DNA of 64,000 nt from Tritonibacter multivorans (GCF_001458415.1 NZ_CYSD01000042.1:62001-126000), one strand, 5' to 3'. Counted from the first letter of the stretch, positions 33,930-42,591 are shown. The notes: generated from the sequence alone by a model not told the origin. Numbers and translations are program-made.

Positions 33930-34012
33930 AAGAGCCTTTAGAGAGTTTCTTGCCCAGCTGTCAGGGCAAACGAAGGCGCGGTCTGGTTTCCAGGCCGCGC
34001 TTCGTTTTTTGC
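33930..34012 (+). ncRNA. Candidate small RNA with two hairpins, ending in a strong terminator
   Basis: Hairpin 1 is TTGCCC (33950-33955) paired with GGGCAA (33964-33969). It follows a single-stranded TTTAGAGAGTTTC segment. Hairpin 2 pairs 33971-33986 with 33990-34004 (loop TTT, one bulged G and one G-T pair) and runs straight into TTTTTT at 34005-34010. The layout of a short 5' single strand, one hairpin and a terminator is that of many trans-acting small RNAs, and TTTCTTGCC recalls the suhB/alpha-r8 type of Rhizobiales. No protein gene ends just before this terminator. The 5' end is not known. Confidence 0.5.
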
Positions 34013-34252
34013 AGGATGTGGATTTCAAAACCTGAAAGACTGTGACGCAGCGTCATCTTTATCTGCGCGAAAACGCGCAACCCATGCGGGAAAAGGGCCA
34101 GCTGCGCCTTTCAAAAGGATAATTTTCCAAACCGGTGCCAATCGCCCAAGACCGTGGCACGATATGTTTGTGTTTTGGCCTTTGTAGCCAGAGAGACTTT
34201 GTGGTTCAGGAAGGCCTTCACGTAACTTGTGATTCTTTTACTGGAGTACCCC
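34013..34252 (+). promoter_or_regulatory. Leader/promoter region of the RidA-like gene
   Basis: This 240-bp region is lower in GC than its surroundings and precedes the RidA-like gene. It includes short palindromes such as CGCGAAAACGCG near 34065-34080. I could not pick a reliable -35/-10 pair. Confidence 0.35.
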
Positions 34253-34660
34253 ATGCCCGTCGGCATCCAACGTCTGAACCCTGCCAGCCTGTTTAACACC
34301 GAAGACTACGGCTATTCGCAAATCTCGATTGTCGATCCCGGACGCATTGCGCATGTGTCGGGGCAGGCCGGGATCTGCCCGGATGGGTCCATTCCGTCTG
34401 ATGATCTGGCCGAGCAGACCGTGATTGCGCTGGAAAACGTTCAGGTTGTTCTGCGAGAACTGGGCGCGCGGCGCTGTGATATTGTGACGCTGACCTGCTA
34501 TGGCACCGATCTGGACGTGGATGCGGCAGCGGTTGTCCTGCCGCTGGTGCAGGAATTTCTGGGCCATGATAAACCCTGTCTGGCGATGATTGGGGTCGAA
34601 AGCCTTGCGCTTCCAGAGCTGAAAGTGGCCTTTACCCTGACGGTACGGGTGCCGGACTGA
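34253..34660 (+). CDS. RidA/YjgF-family protein lacking the deaminase arginine
   Basis: This 135-residue protein of the RidA fold contains YSQISIVDPGRIAHVSGQAG, LAEQTVIALENVQVVLRELGA and the C-terminal LPELKVAFTLTVRVPD. In active RidA an Arg in the P-x-R motif binds the imine/enamine substrate carboxylate; the corresponding stretch here is KPCLAMIGVESL, with Leu in that place. It is therefore one of the Rid subfamilies without proven imine deaminase activity. The start at 34253 follows CTGGAG; eight extra upstream codons are possible but unlikely. Confidence 0.8.
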   Translation: MPVGIQRLNPASLFNTEDYGYSQISIVDPGRIAHVSGQAGICPDGSIPSDDLAEQTVIALENVQVVLRELGARRCDIVTLTCYGTDLDVDAAAVVLPLVQEFLGHDKPCLAMIGVESLALPELKVAFTLTVRVPD

Positions 34661-34977
34661 CAGTGGAGGCGCACCAACGACGCCCCTTTTTTCAGATGGC
34701 GATAAGAGGGGAGCGCAAGTCGCTCTACTCGGTGACAGGGCGACCGAGAAGGGCCGCGATGTCACCAAGATTTCACTGACCAGAAGATTTCACTGTCCAG
34801 AAATCGCAGGGCGGTCGTGGTACGCGGGCTCATGTTCTTTCGGCAAACTTGACATCTGTTCGCAGCACAAATTTCGCGCCTCTGACAATTGGGTCGCCGC
34901 GATGCGACATTGGATGAAGAAAAAAGCTTCGTCGCAAGAAAAATGCACAGGCCGTCCCAGCGCATCCGCGCAGGATC
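34661..34977. other. Gene-free stretch with a 17-nt tandem duplication
   Basis: AAGATTTCACTGACCAG (34767-34783) is followed directly by AAGATTTCACTGTCCAG (34784-34800), one mismatch in 17. A GGTGACA/TGTCACC inverted pair (34731-34737 and 34760-34766) lies just before. No gene is supported between the convergent RidA-like and DUF1992 genes. Confidence 0.6.
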
Positions 34978-35295
34978 TTAGCCGCCAAAGAACTTGCGGC
35001 GGGCCTCGACTTCGATGTTGAGGCGCAATTGCAGATCGGCAAGTTTCTGCATTTCCTGTTTGCGCGCGACGTCATCGGTGATGCCGGACAGATGTTTGAT
35101 CTGCGCCTCGACCGCTTTGCGCAGTTCGACCTCGCGGGGGAGGGCACCCGCATCCGCCATAATGCGCAGCCCCACTGCGTCGCTGTCGGTCCGGGCGTTG
35201 CGGTCGAGCGGTTTGCCTTCGCCGACGAGCCCCTCGAGCTGGCCTTCGGACTTCGCTTTGAGGATCTGACGTTCGGCAAGGGAGGCGGGTTTCAT
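34978..35295 (-). CDS. DUF1992 (DnaJ C28-like) small protein
   Basis: This 105-residue soluble protein carries the DUF1992 signature: LAERQILKAKSEGQLEGLVGEGKPL, then GLRIMADAGALPREVELRKAVEAQI, and the helical end KLADLQLRLNIEVEARRKFFG. The domain is found in DNAJC28 of eukaryotes and as a stand-alone protein in bacteria such as YhdN. No molecular role is firmly known. It is 57 bp downstream of gloA on the same strand. Confidence 0.85.
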   Translation of the reverse strand: MKPASLAERQILKAKSEGQLEGLVGEGKPLDRNARTDSDAVGLRIMADAGALPREVELRKAVEAQIKHLSGITDDVARKQEMQKLADLQLRLNIEVEARRKFFGG

Positions 35296-35352
35296 TGTCG
35301 GTGCCTTTCTAGAAAAAGCCTCCCCACCGGTGTTGGTGGAGAGGCGACTGCT

Positions 35353-35781
35353 TTACCAGTGGCCGGTGTTTTCCATGCTGGCCCAGGGTTCAGCCGGGTC
35401 TTTGGAGGGGCCTGCCTGCAGCAGTTCGACCGAGATATTGTCGGGCGAGCGCACAAAGGCCATGTGGCCGTCGCGCGGTGGGCGGTTGATCACAACGCCA
35501 TTGTCCATCAGGTGCTGGCAGGTGGCATAGATGTCATCGACCTCATAGGCCAGATGGCCAAAGTGGCGGCTGTCGGAGGGCAGCGCGTCATCGCCGTCCC
35601 AGTTGTAGGTCAGTTCCACCGGGGCCTCTTCCTGACCGGGAGGGGCCATGAAGATCAGGCTGAAGCGGCCTGCTTCGCTGTCGTAACGCTTGGTCTCTTG
35701 CAGGCCCAGAAGTTCGAAGAAGGCCATGGATTTCTCCAGATCCTTCACGCGGACCATGGTGTGCAGATATTTGAGCGGCAT
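35353..35781 (-). CDS. gloA: Lactoylglutathione lyase (glyoxalase I)
   Basis: This 142-residue VOC metalloenzyme converts the hemithioacetal of methylglyoxal and glutathione to S-lactoylglutathione. The four expected metal ligands are visible: LHTMVRV (His), VELTYNW (Glu), [10 protein letters not shown] (His) and ISVELLQ (Glu). The start at 35781 is preferred because CAGGGA lies about nine bases before it; the Met at 35790 abuts that site. It is divergent from thyA. Confidence 0.92.
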   Translation of the reverse strand: MPLKYLHTMVRVKDLEKSMAFFELLGLQETKRYDSEAGRFSLIFMAPPGQEEAPVELTYNWDGDDALPSDSRHFGHLAYEVDDIYATCQHLMDNGVVINRPPRDGHMAFVRSPDNISVELLQAGPSKDPAEPWASMENTGHW

Positions 35782-35915
35782 GTGTGGCATTCCCTGTGAA
35801 AATGGATTTTTGTAAGCGCTGCTTCCTACCTAATATCGCTGCGCAAAATGTCGAGGGTCGACGCGCAGATCGTGGCGGGCTATCACCGCAGGAACGAGGT
35901 TCAGGAGGCCAGCAC

Positions 35916-36695
35916 ATGCAGCAGTATCACGACGCCCTGCAACATATTCTTGACCATGGGGTCCGGTCCAGTGACCGCACCGGCACGGGCACGATGTCCT
36001 GCTTTGGGATGCAGCAGCGTTATGATCTGGCCGAGGGCTTTCCGCTGGTGACCACCAAAAAGCTGTACCTGCGCGGGATCATCCACGAGCTTTTGTGGTT
36101 CCTCGCAGGCGACACCAATATCAAATACCTGCAGGACAACCGTGTCAGCATCTGGGACGAATGGGCCGATGAGACCGGCGATCTGGGCCCGGTCTATGGC
36201 AAACAGTGGCGTGATTTTGGCGGTGTGGATCAGATCGAGACGCTGGTCGAGATGATCAAAACCAGCCCCGACAGCCGCCGTCTGATTGTGTCGGCCTGGA
36301 ACCCGGTGGATGTGCCTGAAATGGCGCTGCCGCCGTGCCATACCATGTGGCAGGTGCGCATTCTGGGCGGCAAGCTGCATCTGCAGCTGTATCAACGCTC
36401 GGCGGATATGTTCCTTGGGGTGCCGTTCAATATCGCCTCTTATGCGCTGTTGGCCCATATGCTGGCGCATGTGACGGGCTATGAGGTGGGGTCTTTTGTG
36501 CACACGCTGGGCGATGCGCATATCTATTCCAACCACATGGATCAGGTGCAGCTGCAGCTGTCCCGCGACCCGCGGGCGCTGCCGCAGCTGAAGATCACCC
36601 GCGATGTCGCGTCGATCTTTGATTTCAAATTCGAGGATTTCGAGATCACCGGCTATGATCCCCATCCGCATATCAAGGGTGAGGTGGCCGTCTGA
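35916..36695 (+). CDS. thyA: Thymidylate synthase
   Basis: This 259-residue enzyme methylates dUMP to dTMP with methylenetetrahydrofolate and produces dihydrofolate, which FolA (8 kb downstream) would recycle. Seen: [28 protein letters not shown], the catalytic Cys in [10 protein letters not shown], the dUMP-binding [20 protein letters not shown], and the C-terminal IKGEVAV. AGGAGGCC precedes the ATG at 35916. Earlier in-frame Met codons overlap the divergent gloA promoter. Confidence 0.95.
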   Translation: MQQYHDALQHILDHGVRSSDRTGTGTMSCFGMQQRYDLAEGFPLVTTKKLYLRGIIHELLWFLAGDTNIKYLQDNRVSIWDEWADETGDLGPVYGKQWRDFGGVDQIETLVEMIKTSPDSRRLIVSAWNPVDVPEMALPPCHTMWQVRILGGKLHLQLYQRSADMFLGVPFNIASYALLAHMLAHVTGYEVGSFVHTLGDAHIYSNHMDQVQLQLSRDPRALPQLKITRDVASIFDFKFEDFEITGYDPHPHIKGEVAV

Positions 36696-36721
36696 CCGGC
36701 CAGATCCTGATCGGTCCTGCG

Positions 36722-37126
36722 TCAGCGCGGCTGTGACGGGTCGGGTTGGCAAAACCTGTCGACCATATGCAGCAACAGGCCGGGGGTGAGGGGTTTGGGC
36801 GTAAACCCGTTCATCCCCAGTTTCGAGATCACCACATCATTGTGATAGGCCACATCTGCGGTCACCGCGATGATTGGCACGTCGGATGGGGGCGCAGGCC
36901 GCGTGGCGCGAATGATCCGGGTTGCATCAATGCCAGACATCACCGGCATATGCAGGGCCATTAACACAAGGCCAAAGTCGGCCGGATCGGCCATCAGCCG
37001 GTCCACACCTTCCTGACCGTTTGCAGCAATTTCCGCCTGAATATCGAGCGTGGCAATAATTTCGCGCATCATATAGCGGGTAAAGTCGTCGTCTTCCACC
37101 AATAGGATTTTTCGAAGTGCGCGCAT
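36722..37126 (-). CDS. Single-domain receiver protein lacking the phospho-acceptor Asp
   Basis: This is a 134-residue CheY-like protein. The acidic pocket (KILLVEDDDFTR), the conserved Thr (AVTADV) and the Lys (TPKPL) are intact. The phosphorylation-site block, however, reads VLMALHMPVMSG, so the acceptor Asp at residue 57 is Ala (codon GCC on the coding strand). It therefore cannot be phosphorylated in the usual way. It may be a constitutive binding partner or a decaying gene. No kinase lies next to it. It converges with thyA. Confidence 0.85.
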   Translation of the reverse strand: MRALRKILLVEDDDFTRYMMREIIATLDIQAEIAANGQEGVDRLMADPADFGLVLMALHMPVMSGIDATRIIRATRPAPPSDVPIIAVTADVAYHNDVVISKLGMNGFTPKPLTPGLLLHMVDRFCQPDPSQPR

Positions 37127-37338
37127 CGCGTCCTCCTTTCATCCGGCCTATTGAACTGTGAGATTCAAATAAAACAACTTATACGTGTTAAATAATATTG
37201 CGCTTATGATGGCCTATTGGTCAAGCCATTGCGTCGAGTTCTTCGCAGAACCGGGGTGTTTTTGTGGGGGCTGCGCACGAATTTACGCAAGCGACTGAAA
37301 TCGTGGCAGGTTTGCTGTTGCCAGCGGGCGCGGTCCCC
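37127..37338 (-). promoter_or_regulatory. AT-rich promoter region of the receiver gene
   Basis: This AT-rich 212-bp spacer precedes the receiver gene. The nonamer GGCCTATTG occurs at 37145-37153 and again at 37211-37219, 66 bp apart, and could be a regulator site. The last part lies downstream of ugpE. Confidence 0.35.
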
Positions 37339-38151
37339 TTATTTAATTCCGGCGCGCATAAAGCTTTGGACGAATTGGCGCTGAAACAGCAAAAAGGCAA
37401 TCAGCAGCGGGCCCGAGGTCATTAGGGTTGCGGCGTTAATCACGCTCCATTCCACACCACTGTCGATTGAGGCAAAAATCGACAGGCCTACGGTGACCGG
37501 GCGTGTTTCCACGGAATTGGTGACAATCAACGGCCAGAGGAAATTGTTCCAGTGGTGGCTGACCGACACCAGCCCATAGGCCAGATAGGTGGGCACGGCG
37601 AGGGGGACATAGACCTTGAGCAGGATACCAAGGGTGGACATGCCTTCGATCTGCGCGGCCTCGACCAGTTCTTTGGGGACAGACATAAAGGTCTGGCGCA
37701 GCAGGAAAATGCCGAACCCGCTGGCAATATAGGGAATGGCAATGGCGCCAATGGTGTCGATCAGCCCAAGGGCGCGGATGGTGCGGTAATTTTCCACGAT
37801 CAGAATGTCGGGCATCACCAGCAGCTGCACCAGCACCAGCGCAAAGAGGATATTGCGGCCGGGGAATTCAAACCGGGCAAAGGCATAGGCCGCCAGCGTG
37901 CCGAGGATGAACTGCCCGATCAGGATCGCGGTGACCAGCACAAAGGTATTGAGGAAATACCGCGCAAAAGGCGCGGCCTCCCAAGCTTTGGCAAAGTTTT
38001 CCAGCGTCAGCGGCGCAAAGAGGTCAAAGCGCGCCTCGTATGCGGCGGGGTGAAAGGCGGTCCAGACGGCATAGGCCAGCGGCAGGATCCACAAGAGCGC
38101 CAGCGCCCATGCGCCGATCAGGTTCAGAGCCCGTGTCAAACTAAGGGTCAT
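37339..38151 (-). CDS. ugpE: Ugp-like ABC importer permease, UgpE type
   Basis: This 270-residue inner-membrane protein has six helices and the EAA loop (LVEAAQIEGMSTLGILLKVYVPLAVPTYLA) that docks the ATPase. The N terminus begins with a signal-anchor helix (WALALLWILPLAYAVWTAF). It resembles carbohydrate-type (CUT1) permeases of the UgpE branch, which import sn-glycerol-3-phosphate or related phosphodiesters. Its start overlaps the ugpA stop by 4 bp. It is the last gene of the ugpC-B-A-E unit. Confidence 0.85.
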   Translation of the reverse strand: MTLSLTRALNLIGAWALALLWILPLAYAVWTAFHPAAYEARFDLFAPLTLENFAKAWEAAPFARYFLNTFVLVTAILIGQFILGTLAAYAFARFEFPGRNILFALVLVQLLVMPDILIVENYRTIRALGLIDTIGAIAIPYIASGFGIFLLRQTFMSVPKELVEAAQIEGMSTLGILLKVYVPLAVPTYLAYGLVSVSHHWNNFLWPLIVTNSVETRPVTVGLSIFASIDSGVEWSVINAATLMTSGPLLIAFLLFQRQFVQSFMRAGIK

Positions 38152-39017
38152 CGGTAGTGTACCTTGCGATCAAAGAGGAAGAACTGGCCAATGGCGAGCA
38201 GGCCAAGGATCGCCAGCAGGATCACGGTGAGCGTCGCCGCATAGGCCGTGTCCCAGAACCGGAAGGCGACCTCGTAAATGTAGAACAACAGCAGCGAAGA
38301 GGCATTGTCCGGCCCGCCGCCGGTGAGGATGAAGATATGGTCCACCATGCGGAAGGAATTCACCACCGCATTGATCGACACAAACAGCGTTGTGGGCATC
38401 AACAGCGGGAAGGTCACGCGGCGAAAGATGGTCCAGGGGCCTGCGCCTTCAATCCGGGCGGCCTCGATCAGGCTTGGGGGGATGGTCTGCAGCGCGGCGA
38501 GGTAGAAGATCATGAAGAACCCGGCCTCTTTCCAGATGGTCACGGCCATCACCCCCCAAAGCGCGGTGTCGGGCTGGCCAAGGATATTGGACTGCGGCAG
38601 GCCAAACCGCCCGGTGATCTGGTCAATCAGGCCAAAGCCCGGCGTGTAGAAGAACATCCAGATATTGGCGACCGCGATCATCGGCAGCACGGTCGGAGTG
38701 AAATAGGCCATGCGCAGAAAACCACGCCCGGCGAGCTTTTCGTTCACCCAAAGGGCCATCGCCAGCGCAATGGCGATCGAGGTCGGAATGGTGCCAAGGG
38801 CAAACCAGATATTGTTGCTCAGGACTTTCCAGAAAATCGGATCTGCGATCAGGGTCTCGTAGTTTTCAAGACCCGCCCAACGGCTGGGCCTGCGCCCGCG
38901 CGGGGTGGTGAACAGGCTGTTCCACAGGGTTGTCACCGCCGGGATATGGGTGAAGGCCAGCAGAAAGACAAAAGCCGGGCTCAGAAGCAGCCAGGCGTGG
39001 ATCCAGTTCCGTTGCAT
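38148..39017 (-). CDS. ugpA: Ugp-like ABC importer permease, UgpA type
   Basis: This 289-residue permease has six helices and the EAA motif LIEAARIEGAGPWTIFRRVTFP. LEIADPIFWKVLSNNIWFA-like and MAYFTPTVLPMIAVANIWMFFY segments match the CUT1 family. It forms the heterodimeric channel with the UgpE-type permease. It lies 71 bp downstream of the binding-protein gene and overlaps ugpE by 4 bp. Confidence 0.85.
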   Translation of the reverse strand: MQRNWIHAWLLLSPAFVFLLAFTHIPAVTTLWNSLFTTPRGRRPSRWAGLENYETLIADPIFWKVLSNNIWFALGTIPTSIAIALAMALWVNEKLAGRGFLRMAYFTPTVLPMIAVANIWMFFYTPGFGLIDQITGRFGLPQSNILGQPDTALWGVMAVTIWKEAGFFMIFYLAALQTIPPSLIEAARIEGAGPWTIFRRVTFPLLMPTTLFVSINAVVNSFRMVDHIFILTGGGPDNASSLLLFYIYEVAFRFWDTAYAATLTVILLAILGLLAIGQFFLFDRKVHYR

Positions 39018-39088
39018 TGACGTGGTCCTTTAAGGCGCGAGGGGTGCGCACGGCCCCGAGGGGCCGCACGCGTCTCGTCTTGGGGGTC

Positions 39089-40351
39089 TTAACGGTAGGC
39101 TTTGAGCACCGCGTCAGCTTTGGCCTGTGCCTCGGCCAGCGCGTCAGCTGCGGATTTGTCACCGGTGATGGCGGCGTGCAGGGCATCGTTGAAGATGCGG
39201 GTCACGCGCTGGTTTTCATAGGTCGACAGCTCTGCCACGGCGTGCTCCAGCTGGTCGCGGGCCACAAGCGCGGGCGGGAAGTCCGCCGCATAGTCCTGCA
39301 TTTCCTTGCTGTCCCAGGTGGCGGGCGACGGTGCGACATAGCCGGTTGCGATGGACCATTTGGCGGCCTGTGTCGGCTGCGAGATCCACTTGATAAAGTC
39401 AAACGCCGCTTTGGTTTCTTCGTCAGAACCCCCTTTGAACAGGTAGAAGTTGCCGCCACCGGTGGGCGCGCCGCGGCGTTTGTTGGCAGGCAGCATGGCC
39501 ACACCAAAGTCAAAGGGCGCGTTCTTGCGCACGTTGGTCAGGTTGCCGGTCGAGGTCCACATCATTGCGGTCTGGCCTTCGAAGAAGGCTTTGGGCGTTG
39601 CGCCCCATTCGATGATGCCCGGTGCCATCACGCCGTCTTTGGACAGCGACACAAGGTATTCCAGTGCTTCGACCACTTTGGGATCGTCAAAGTTGGTCTT
39701 GGTGCCATTGTCGGTCACAAGGGTCGCACCGTTCGAGGTGGTCAAACCCTGAAACAGCCAGTAGGGGAAGCCAGAGGACGGGATACGCACGCCCCATTGG
39801 GTGACATTGCCGGCATCGTCTTTTTTGGTCAGCTTGCCAGCGTAATCTTTCATTTCTTCCCAGGTGGCAGGCGCGTCGGTCAGGCCCGCCTCAGCGAAGG
39901 CTTCTTTGTTGTAATACAGAACCGGCGTGGAGCGCTGGAACGGGATGCCATAGGTTTTGCCGTCGATCATGGAGTTCTCCATGAACGAAGGGTAGAAGGA
40001 CTTGAGCCAGGCTTTGTCTTCGTCGGTGGTGGCAAAGTCGTCAAAGGCGTGGATCAGGTCTTCGTCGAACAGGGTGTACATGTCGACCGACAGGATCACC
40101 GACAGCTGCGGCGCATTGCCACCGCGTGCCGCCGTCAGGGCCTTGGCGACGGTATCCTGATAAGAGCCCGCATAGATCGCGTCGATGTTCACGCCGGGGT
40201 TGGCGGCAATGTATTCGTTTGTCAGCTCTTCAATGGTGTTTGCTGCAGCACCACCAACCGCGACCGGGAAGTAAAATTCGAGGTCGACGGCCAGCGCAGG
40301 CGAGGCCATGAGGGCCAGACCGGCAACAGCGGCTTTGAGTTTCGAGATCAT
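39089..40351 (-). CDS. ugpB: Ugp-like extracellular solute-binding protein
   Basis: This 420-residue periplasmic protein has a signal peptide (KAAVAGLALMASPALAVDLE) and the family-1 solute-binding fold: IEELTNEYIAANPGVNIDAIYAG, PFQRSTPVLYYNKEAFAEAGL and FFEGQTAMMWTSTGNLTNVR. These segments align well with E. coli UgpB, which binds glycerol-3-phosphate, although the ligand here is inferred. The start at 40351 follows GGAGAAGAAC. A longer frame reading to 40642 covers the ugpC 3' end and is not used. Confidence 0.85.
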   Translation of the reverse strand: MISKLKAAVAGLALMASPALAVDLEFYFPVAVGGAAANTIEELTNEYIAANPGVNIDAIYAGSYQDTVAKALTAARGGNAPQLSVILSVDMYTLFDEDLIHAFDDFATTDEDKAWLKSFYPSFMENSMIDGKTYGIPFQRSTPVLYYNKEAFAEAGLTDAPATWEEMKDYAGKLTKKDDAGNVTQWGVRIPSSGFPYWLFQGLTTSNGATLVTDNGTKTNFDDPKVVEALEYLVSLSKDGVMAPGIIEWGATPKAFFEGQTAMMWTSTGNLTNVRKNAPFDFGVAMLPANKRRGAPTGGGNFYLFKGGSDEETKAAFDFIKWISQPTQAAKWSIATGYVAPSPATWDSKEMQDYAADFPPALVARDQLEHAVAELSTYENQRVTRIFNDALHAAITGDKSAADALAEAQAKADAVLKAYR

Positions 40352-40433
40352 TGTTCTTCTCCCATGGGACAGGCGCCGGTTTGGTCCGGCGAGGCAGCAC
40401 CCGAGGCGTTCGGGGCATCTGTGTGGCGGGCGC

Positions 40434-41513
40434 TCATGTGGCGCTCTGCGCGAAAAGGCTGGCCAGCGCGGGGTCTTCGACCCGGGCGGCAGTATTGGTG
40501 TCAAACAGGTGGATGTCTTCGGGCCGGGCGCTGAGGCGCAGCGCATCCCCGGGGGCAAAGCGGCGCGCGCCGGGCAGTTTGGCAAGAAACGCATGGGCGC
40601 CGGTGCTGAGTTCCAGCAGCGTATCGGCGCCCAGGAATTCAACGGCTTTGACCACGGCCGCCAGCGGGCCGGTGTCGCAGAGGCTCAGGACCTCGGGGCG
40701 GATGCCGATCAGAAGGCTGTCGGGGATCCCGTCTGGGCGACCCACAAAAGCACGTGCGGGCAACAGGTTCATCGGCGGCGTGCCAATAAAACGCGCGGCA
40801 AAGGGGGTGGCGGGCCGACGGTAGATGTCCTGCGGGGCGGCGACCTGTTCAATGCGGCCTTCGTTCATCAGCACCACCTGATCGGCCATGGTGATGGCCT
40901 CGGTCTGATCATGCGTGACATAGACCATGGTGAACCCCAAGGCCTGCTGCAGACGGCGGATTTCGCGGCGCATCTCGTCCCGCAGGCGGGCATCGAGGTT
41001 CGACAGCGGTTCGTCCATCAGGCAGACCGGGCGTCGCGAAATCACCGCGCGGCCCAGGGCCACCCGCTGCTGCTGGCCACCGGAGAGGGCGGCAGGCTTG
41101 CGGTCGAGGTAGGGCGTCAGCTCCAAGAGTTCCGCCACTTCGCCAAGGCGTTTTTTGCGTTCCGCGCTGGGCAGGCGTTCCACCTTGAGGCCAAAGATGA
41201 TGTTTTCCGCCACGCTCAGATGGGGAAACAGCGCATAGTTCTGAAACACCATCGACAGGTTGCGTTTGGCGGGGGGCAGGGCGGTGACCTCGCGGTCGCC
41301 AATCCAGACCGCGCCGTCAGTCACGGTCTCGAGCCCGGCAATCGCGCGCAGCGTGGTGGATTTGCCGCAGCCCGAGGGGCCGAGGATGGCGGTGAATTTG
41401 CCTGCCGGTATGGACAGATCAATGCCACGCAGCGACTGGGTGTCGCCCCAGAATTTGGTGACGCCGGTCAGGGTGACGGATTGGCCGGTGGCCTGCGCAA
41501 GGTCGTGTTTCAT
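40434..41513 (-). CDS. ugpC: Ugp-like ABC importer ATP-binding protein
   Basis: This is a 359-residue ABC ATPase of the MalK/UgpC group: Walker A LGPSGCGKSTTLRAIAG, signature LSGGQQQRVALGRAVI, Walker B VCLMDEPLSNLD, H-loop VYVTHDQTEA, and a C-terminal TOBE regulatory domain (about residues 280-350). It energises the importer encoded downstream. Its start overlaps the end of the DeoR regulator by 4 bp, so regulator and ATPase are translated together. Confidence 0.88.
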   Translation of the reverse strand: MKHDLAQATGQSVTLTGVTKFWGDTQSLRGIDLSIPAGKFTAILGPSGCGKSTTLRAIAGLETVTDGAVWIGDREVTALPPAKRNLSMVFQNYALFPHLSVAENIIFGLKVERLPSAERKKRLGEVAELLELTPYLDRKPAALSGGQQQRVALGRAVISRRPVCLMDEPLSNLDARLRDEMRREIRRLQQALGFTMVYVTHDQTEAITMADQVVLMNEGRIEQVAAPQDIYRRPATPFAARFIGTPPMNLLPARAFVGRPDGIPDSLLIGIRPEVLSLCDTGPLAAVVKAVEFLGADTLLELSTGAHAFLAKLPGARRFAPGDALRLSARPEDIHLFDTNTAARVEDPALASLFAQSAT

Positions 41514-42319
41514 TGCGGGGCCTCGTTACAGATCACCAGATTGACGCCAGCCGCGTCCAGCATCGCACAGAGCGCTTCGGGCGGGCGGCTGTTGCAGACC
41601 ACATGTTCGACGTCGGTAATATGGCCACTGCAGGCGTGGGCCTTGCGGGTGAATTTGGAGCTGTCGAGCACAAGAATGCGGGTTTCGGCATTGCGCGAGA
41701 TGGCCTCGCGCGAGTGCACGTCTTCTTCGGACAGATCCAGCAACGCGCCATCCGGGCTGACGGCGGCCACGCCAAAAAGGCCAATGTCAAACCGGTAGCT
41801 GTCAAAGAAAGCCACCGCCGAGGGGCCGACAATATCGGCTTCGGCCTGCCGCAGGCGCCCGCCGGGGATGGTGATTTCCGCACCTTCAAAGCGATGCGCG
41901 GTCATGGCGACCTGCAGGTTGTTGGTGAACAGATGCAGCCCGTGATGCTGCCCAAGGCTGGCCACAACCAGTTCCGGCGTGGTGCCGATCGACACCGCTA
42001 CGGTGGCCTCATTGGGAATAAGCGCCGCGGCGGCCTGCCCAATTTCGCGTTTGACCGAGAAATTCAGCACCCGGCGCAGGTCATAGTGATCCGCTGTGGT
42101 CGGCGACAGCTCTACCCCGCCGTGGACGCGGCGCAGCAGACCTTTTTCGCACATCGCATTGATATCTTTGCGAATGGTCTGGGTCGAGACGCTGAACTGG
42201 GTGGCCAGATCGTCCACTTTGGCATGGCCCTGATCGCGGACGATTTCCGCGATCTGAGCCTGGCGCGCGGTGGCGGGGGCCTGAGAAATGGGTTTGGGCT
42301 GAGTCGATGTCTGCTTCAT
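41510..42319 (-). CDS. DeoR/GlpR-family transcriptional repressor
   Basis: This 269-residue protein has an N-terminal DeoR winged helix (RQAQIAEIVRDQGHAKVDDLATQF, STQTIRKDINAMCEKGLLRRVHGG) and a C-terminal sensor domain like ribose-5-phosphate isomerase (AVSIGTTPELVVASL, VVLDSSKF-like ILVLDSSKFTRKA). GlpR-type members sense phosphorylated sugars or glycerol-3-phosphate. It is the first gene of the unit with ugpC-B-A-E and is likely its repressor. Confidence 0.87.
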   Translation of the reverse strand: MKQTSTQPKPISQAPATARQAQIAEIVRDQGHAKVDDLATQFSVSTQTIRKDINAMCEKGLLRRVHGGVELSPTTADHYDLRRVLNFSVKREIGQAAAALIPNEATVAVSIGTTPELVVASLGQHHGLHLFTNNLQVAMTAHRFEGAEITIPGGRLRQAEADIVGPSAVAFFDSYRFDIGLFGVAAVSPDGALLDLSEEDVHSREAISRNAETRILVLDSSKFTRKAHACSGHITDVEHVVCNSRPPEALCAMLDAAGVNLVICNEAPQ

Positions 42320-42338
42320 GCGCCTAGAGGTAGGGCGC

Positions 42339-42357
42339 TCATATGAAGCCTATATGA
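42339..42357 (-). promoter_or_regulatory. Candidate operator of the DeoR regulator/ugp unit
   Basis: TCATAT-GAAGCCT-ATATGA is an inverted repeat with six-base arms, 20 bp before the DeoR start and in an AT-rich stretch that should contain the promoter. Assignment as the DeoR-type operator is inferred from position. Confidence 0.4.
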
Positions 42358-42383
42358 CGTTCACTTGAAACTAATACTGCAAC

Positions 42384-42563
42384 CTAGCTGTTGGAGACAG
42401 GCGGTTTTGGCTGAGAGGCCGACGGTCGTGGACGTTCTGCCCAGTCTATGAGCCATTCCAGTTCAAATGCGCCGGTGCTGCCGAAATCCAGTTCTGTCAG
42501 CGCATCCGACTGCCTGCGTCGGGGGCGTGGGGTGGGGGCGGGTTTTGTCCAGTCAACGGGCAT
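42384..42563 (-). CDS. Small protein of unknown function (59 aa)
   Basis: The reading begins at an ATG at 42563 with AAGGGA ahead. The N-terminal part is Pro/Arg-rich (DWTKPAPTPRPRRRQSD). A more ordered segment follows (ELDFGSTGAFELEWLIDWAER), and the protein ends with a Pro/Ser tail. A longer frame to 42668 would overlap the neighbouring gene and is not preferred. I do not recognise it. It lies between the DeoR unit and two other unrecognised genes on the same strand. Confidence 0.5.
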   Translation of the reverse strand: MPVDWTKPAPTPRPRRRQSDALTELDFGSTGAFELEWLIDWAERPRPSASQPKPPVSNS

Positions 42564-42591
42564 ATATGGTCCCTTCGAAATGAATTGGCGT

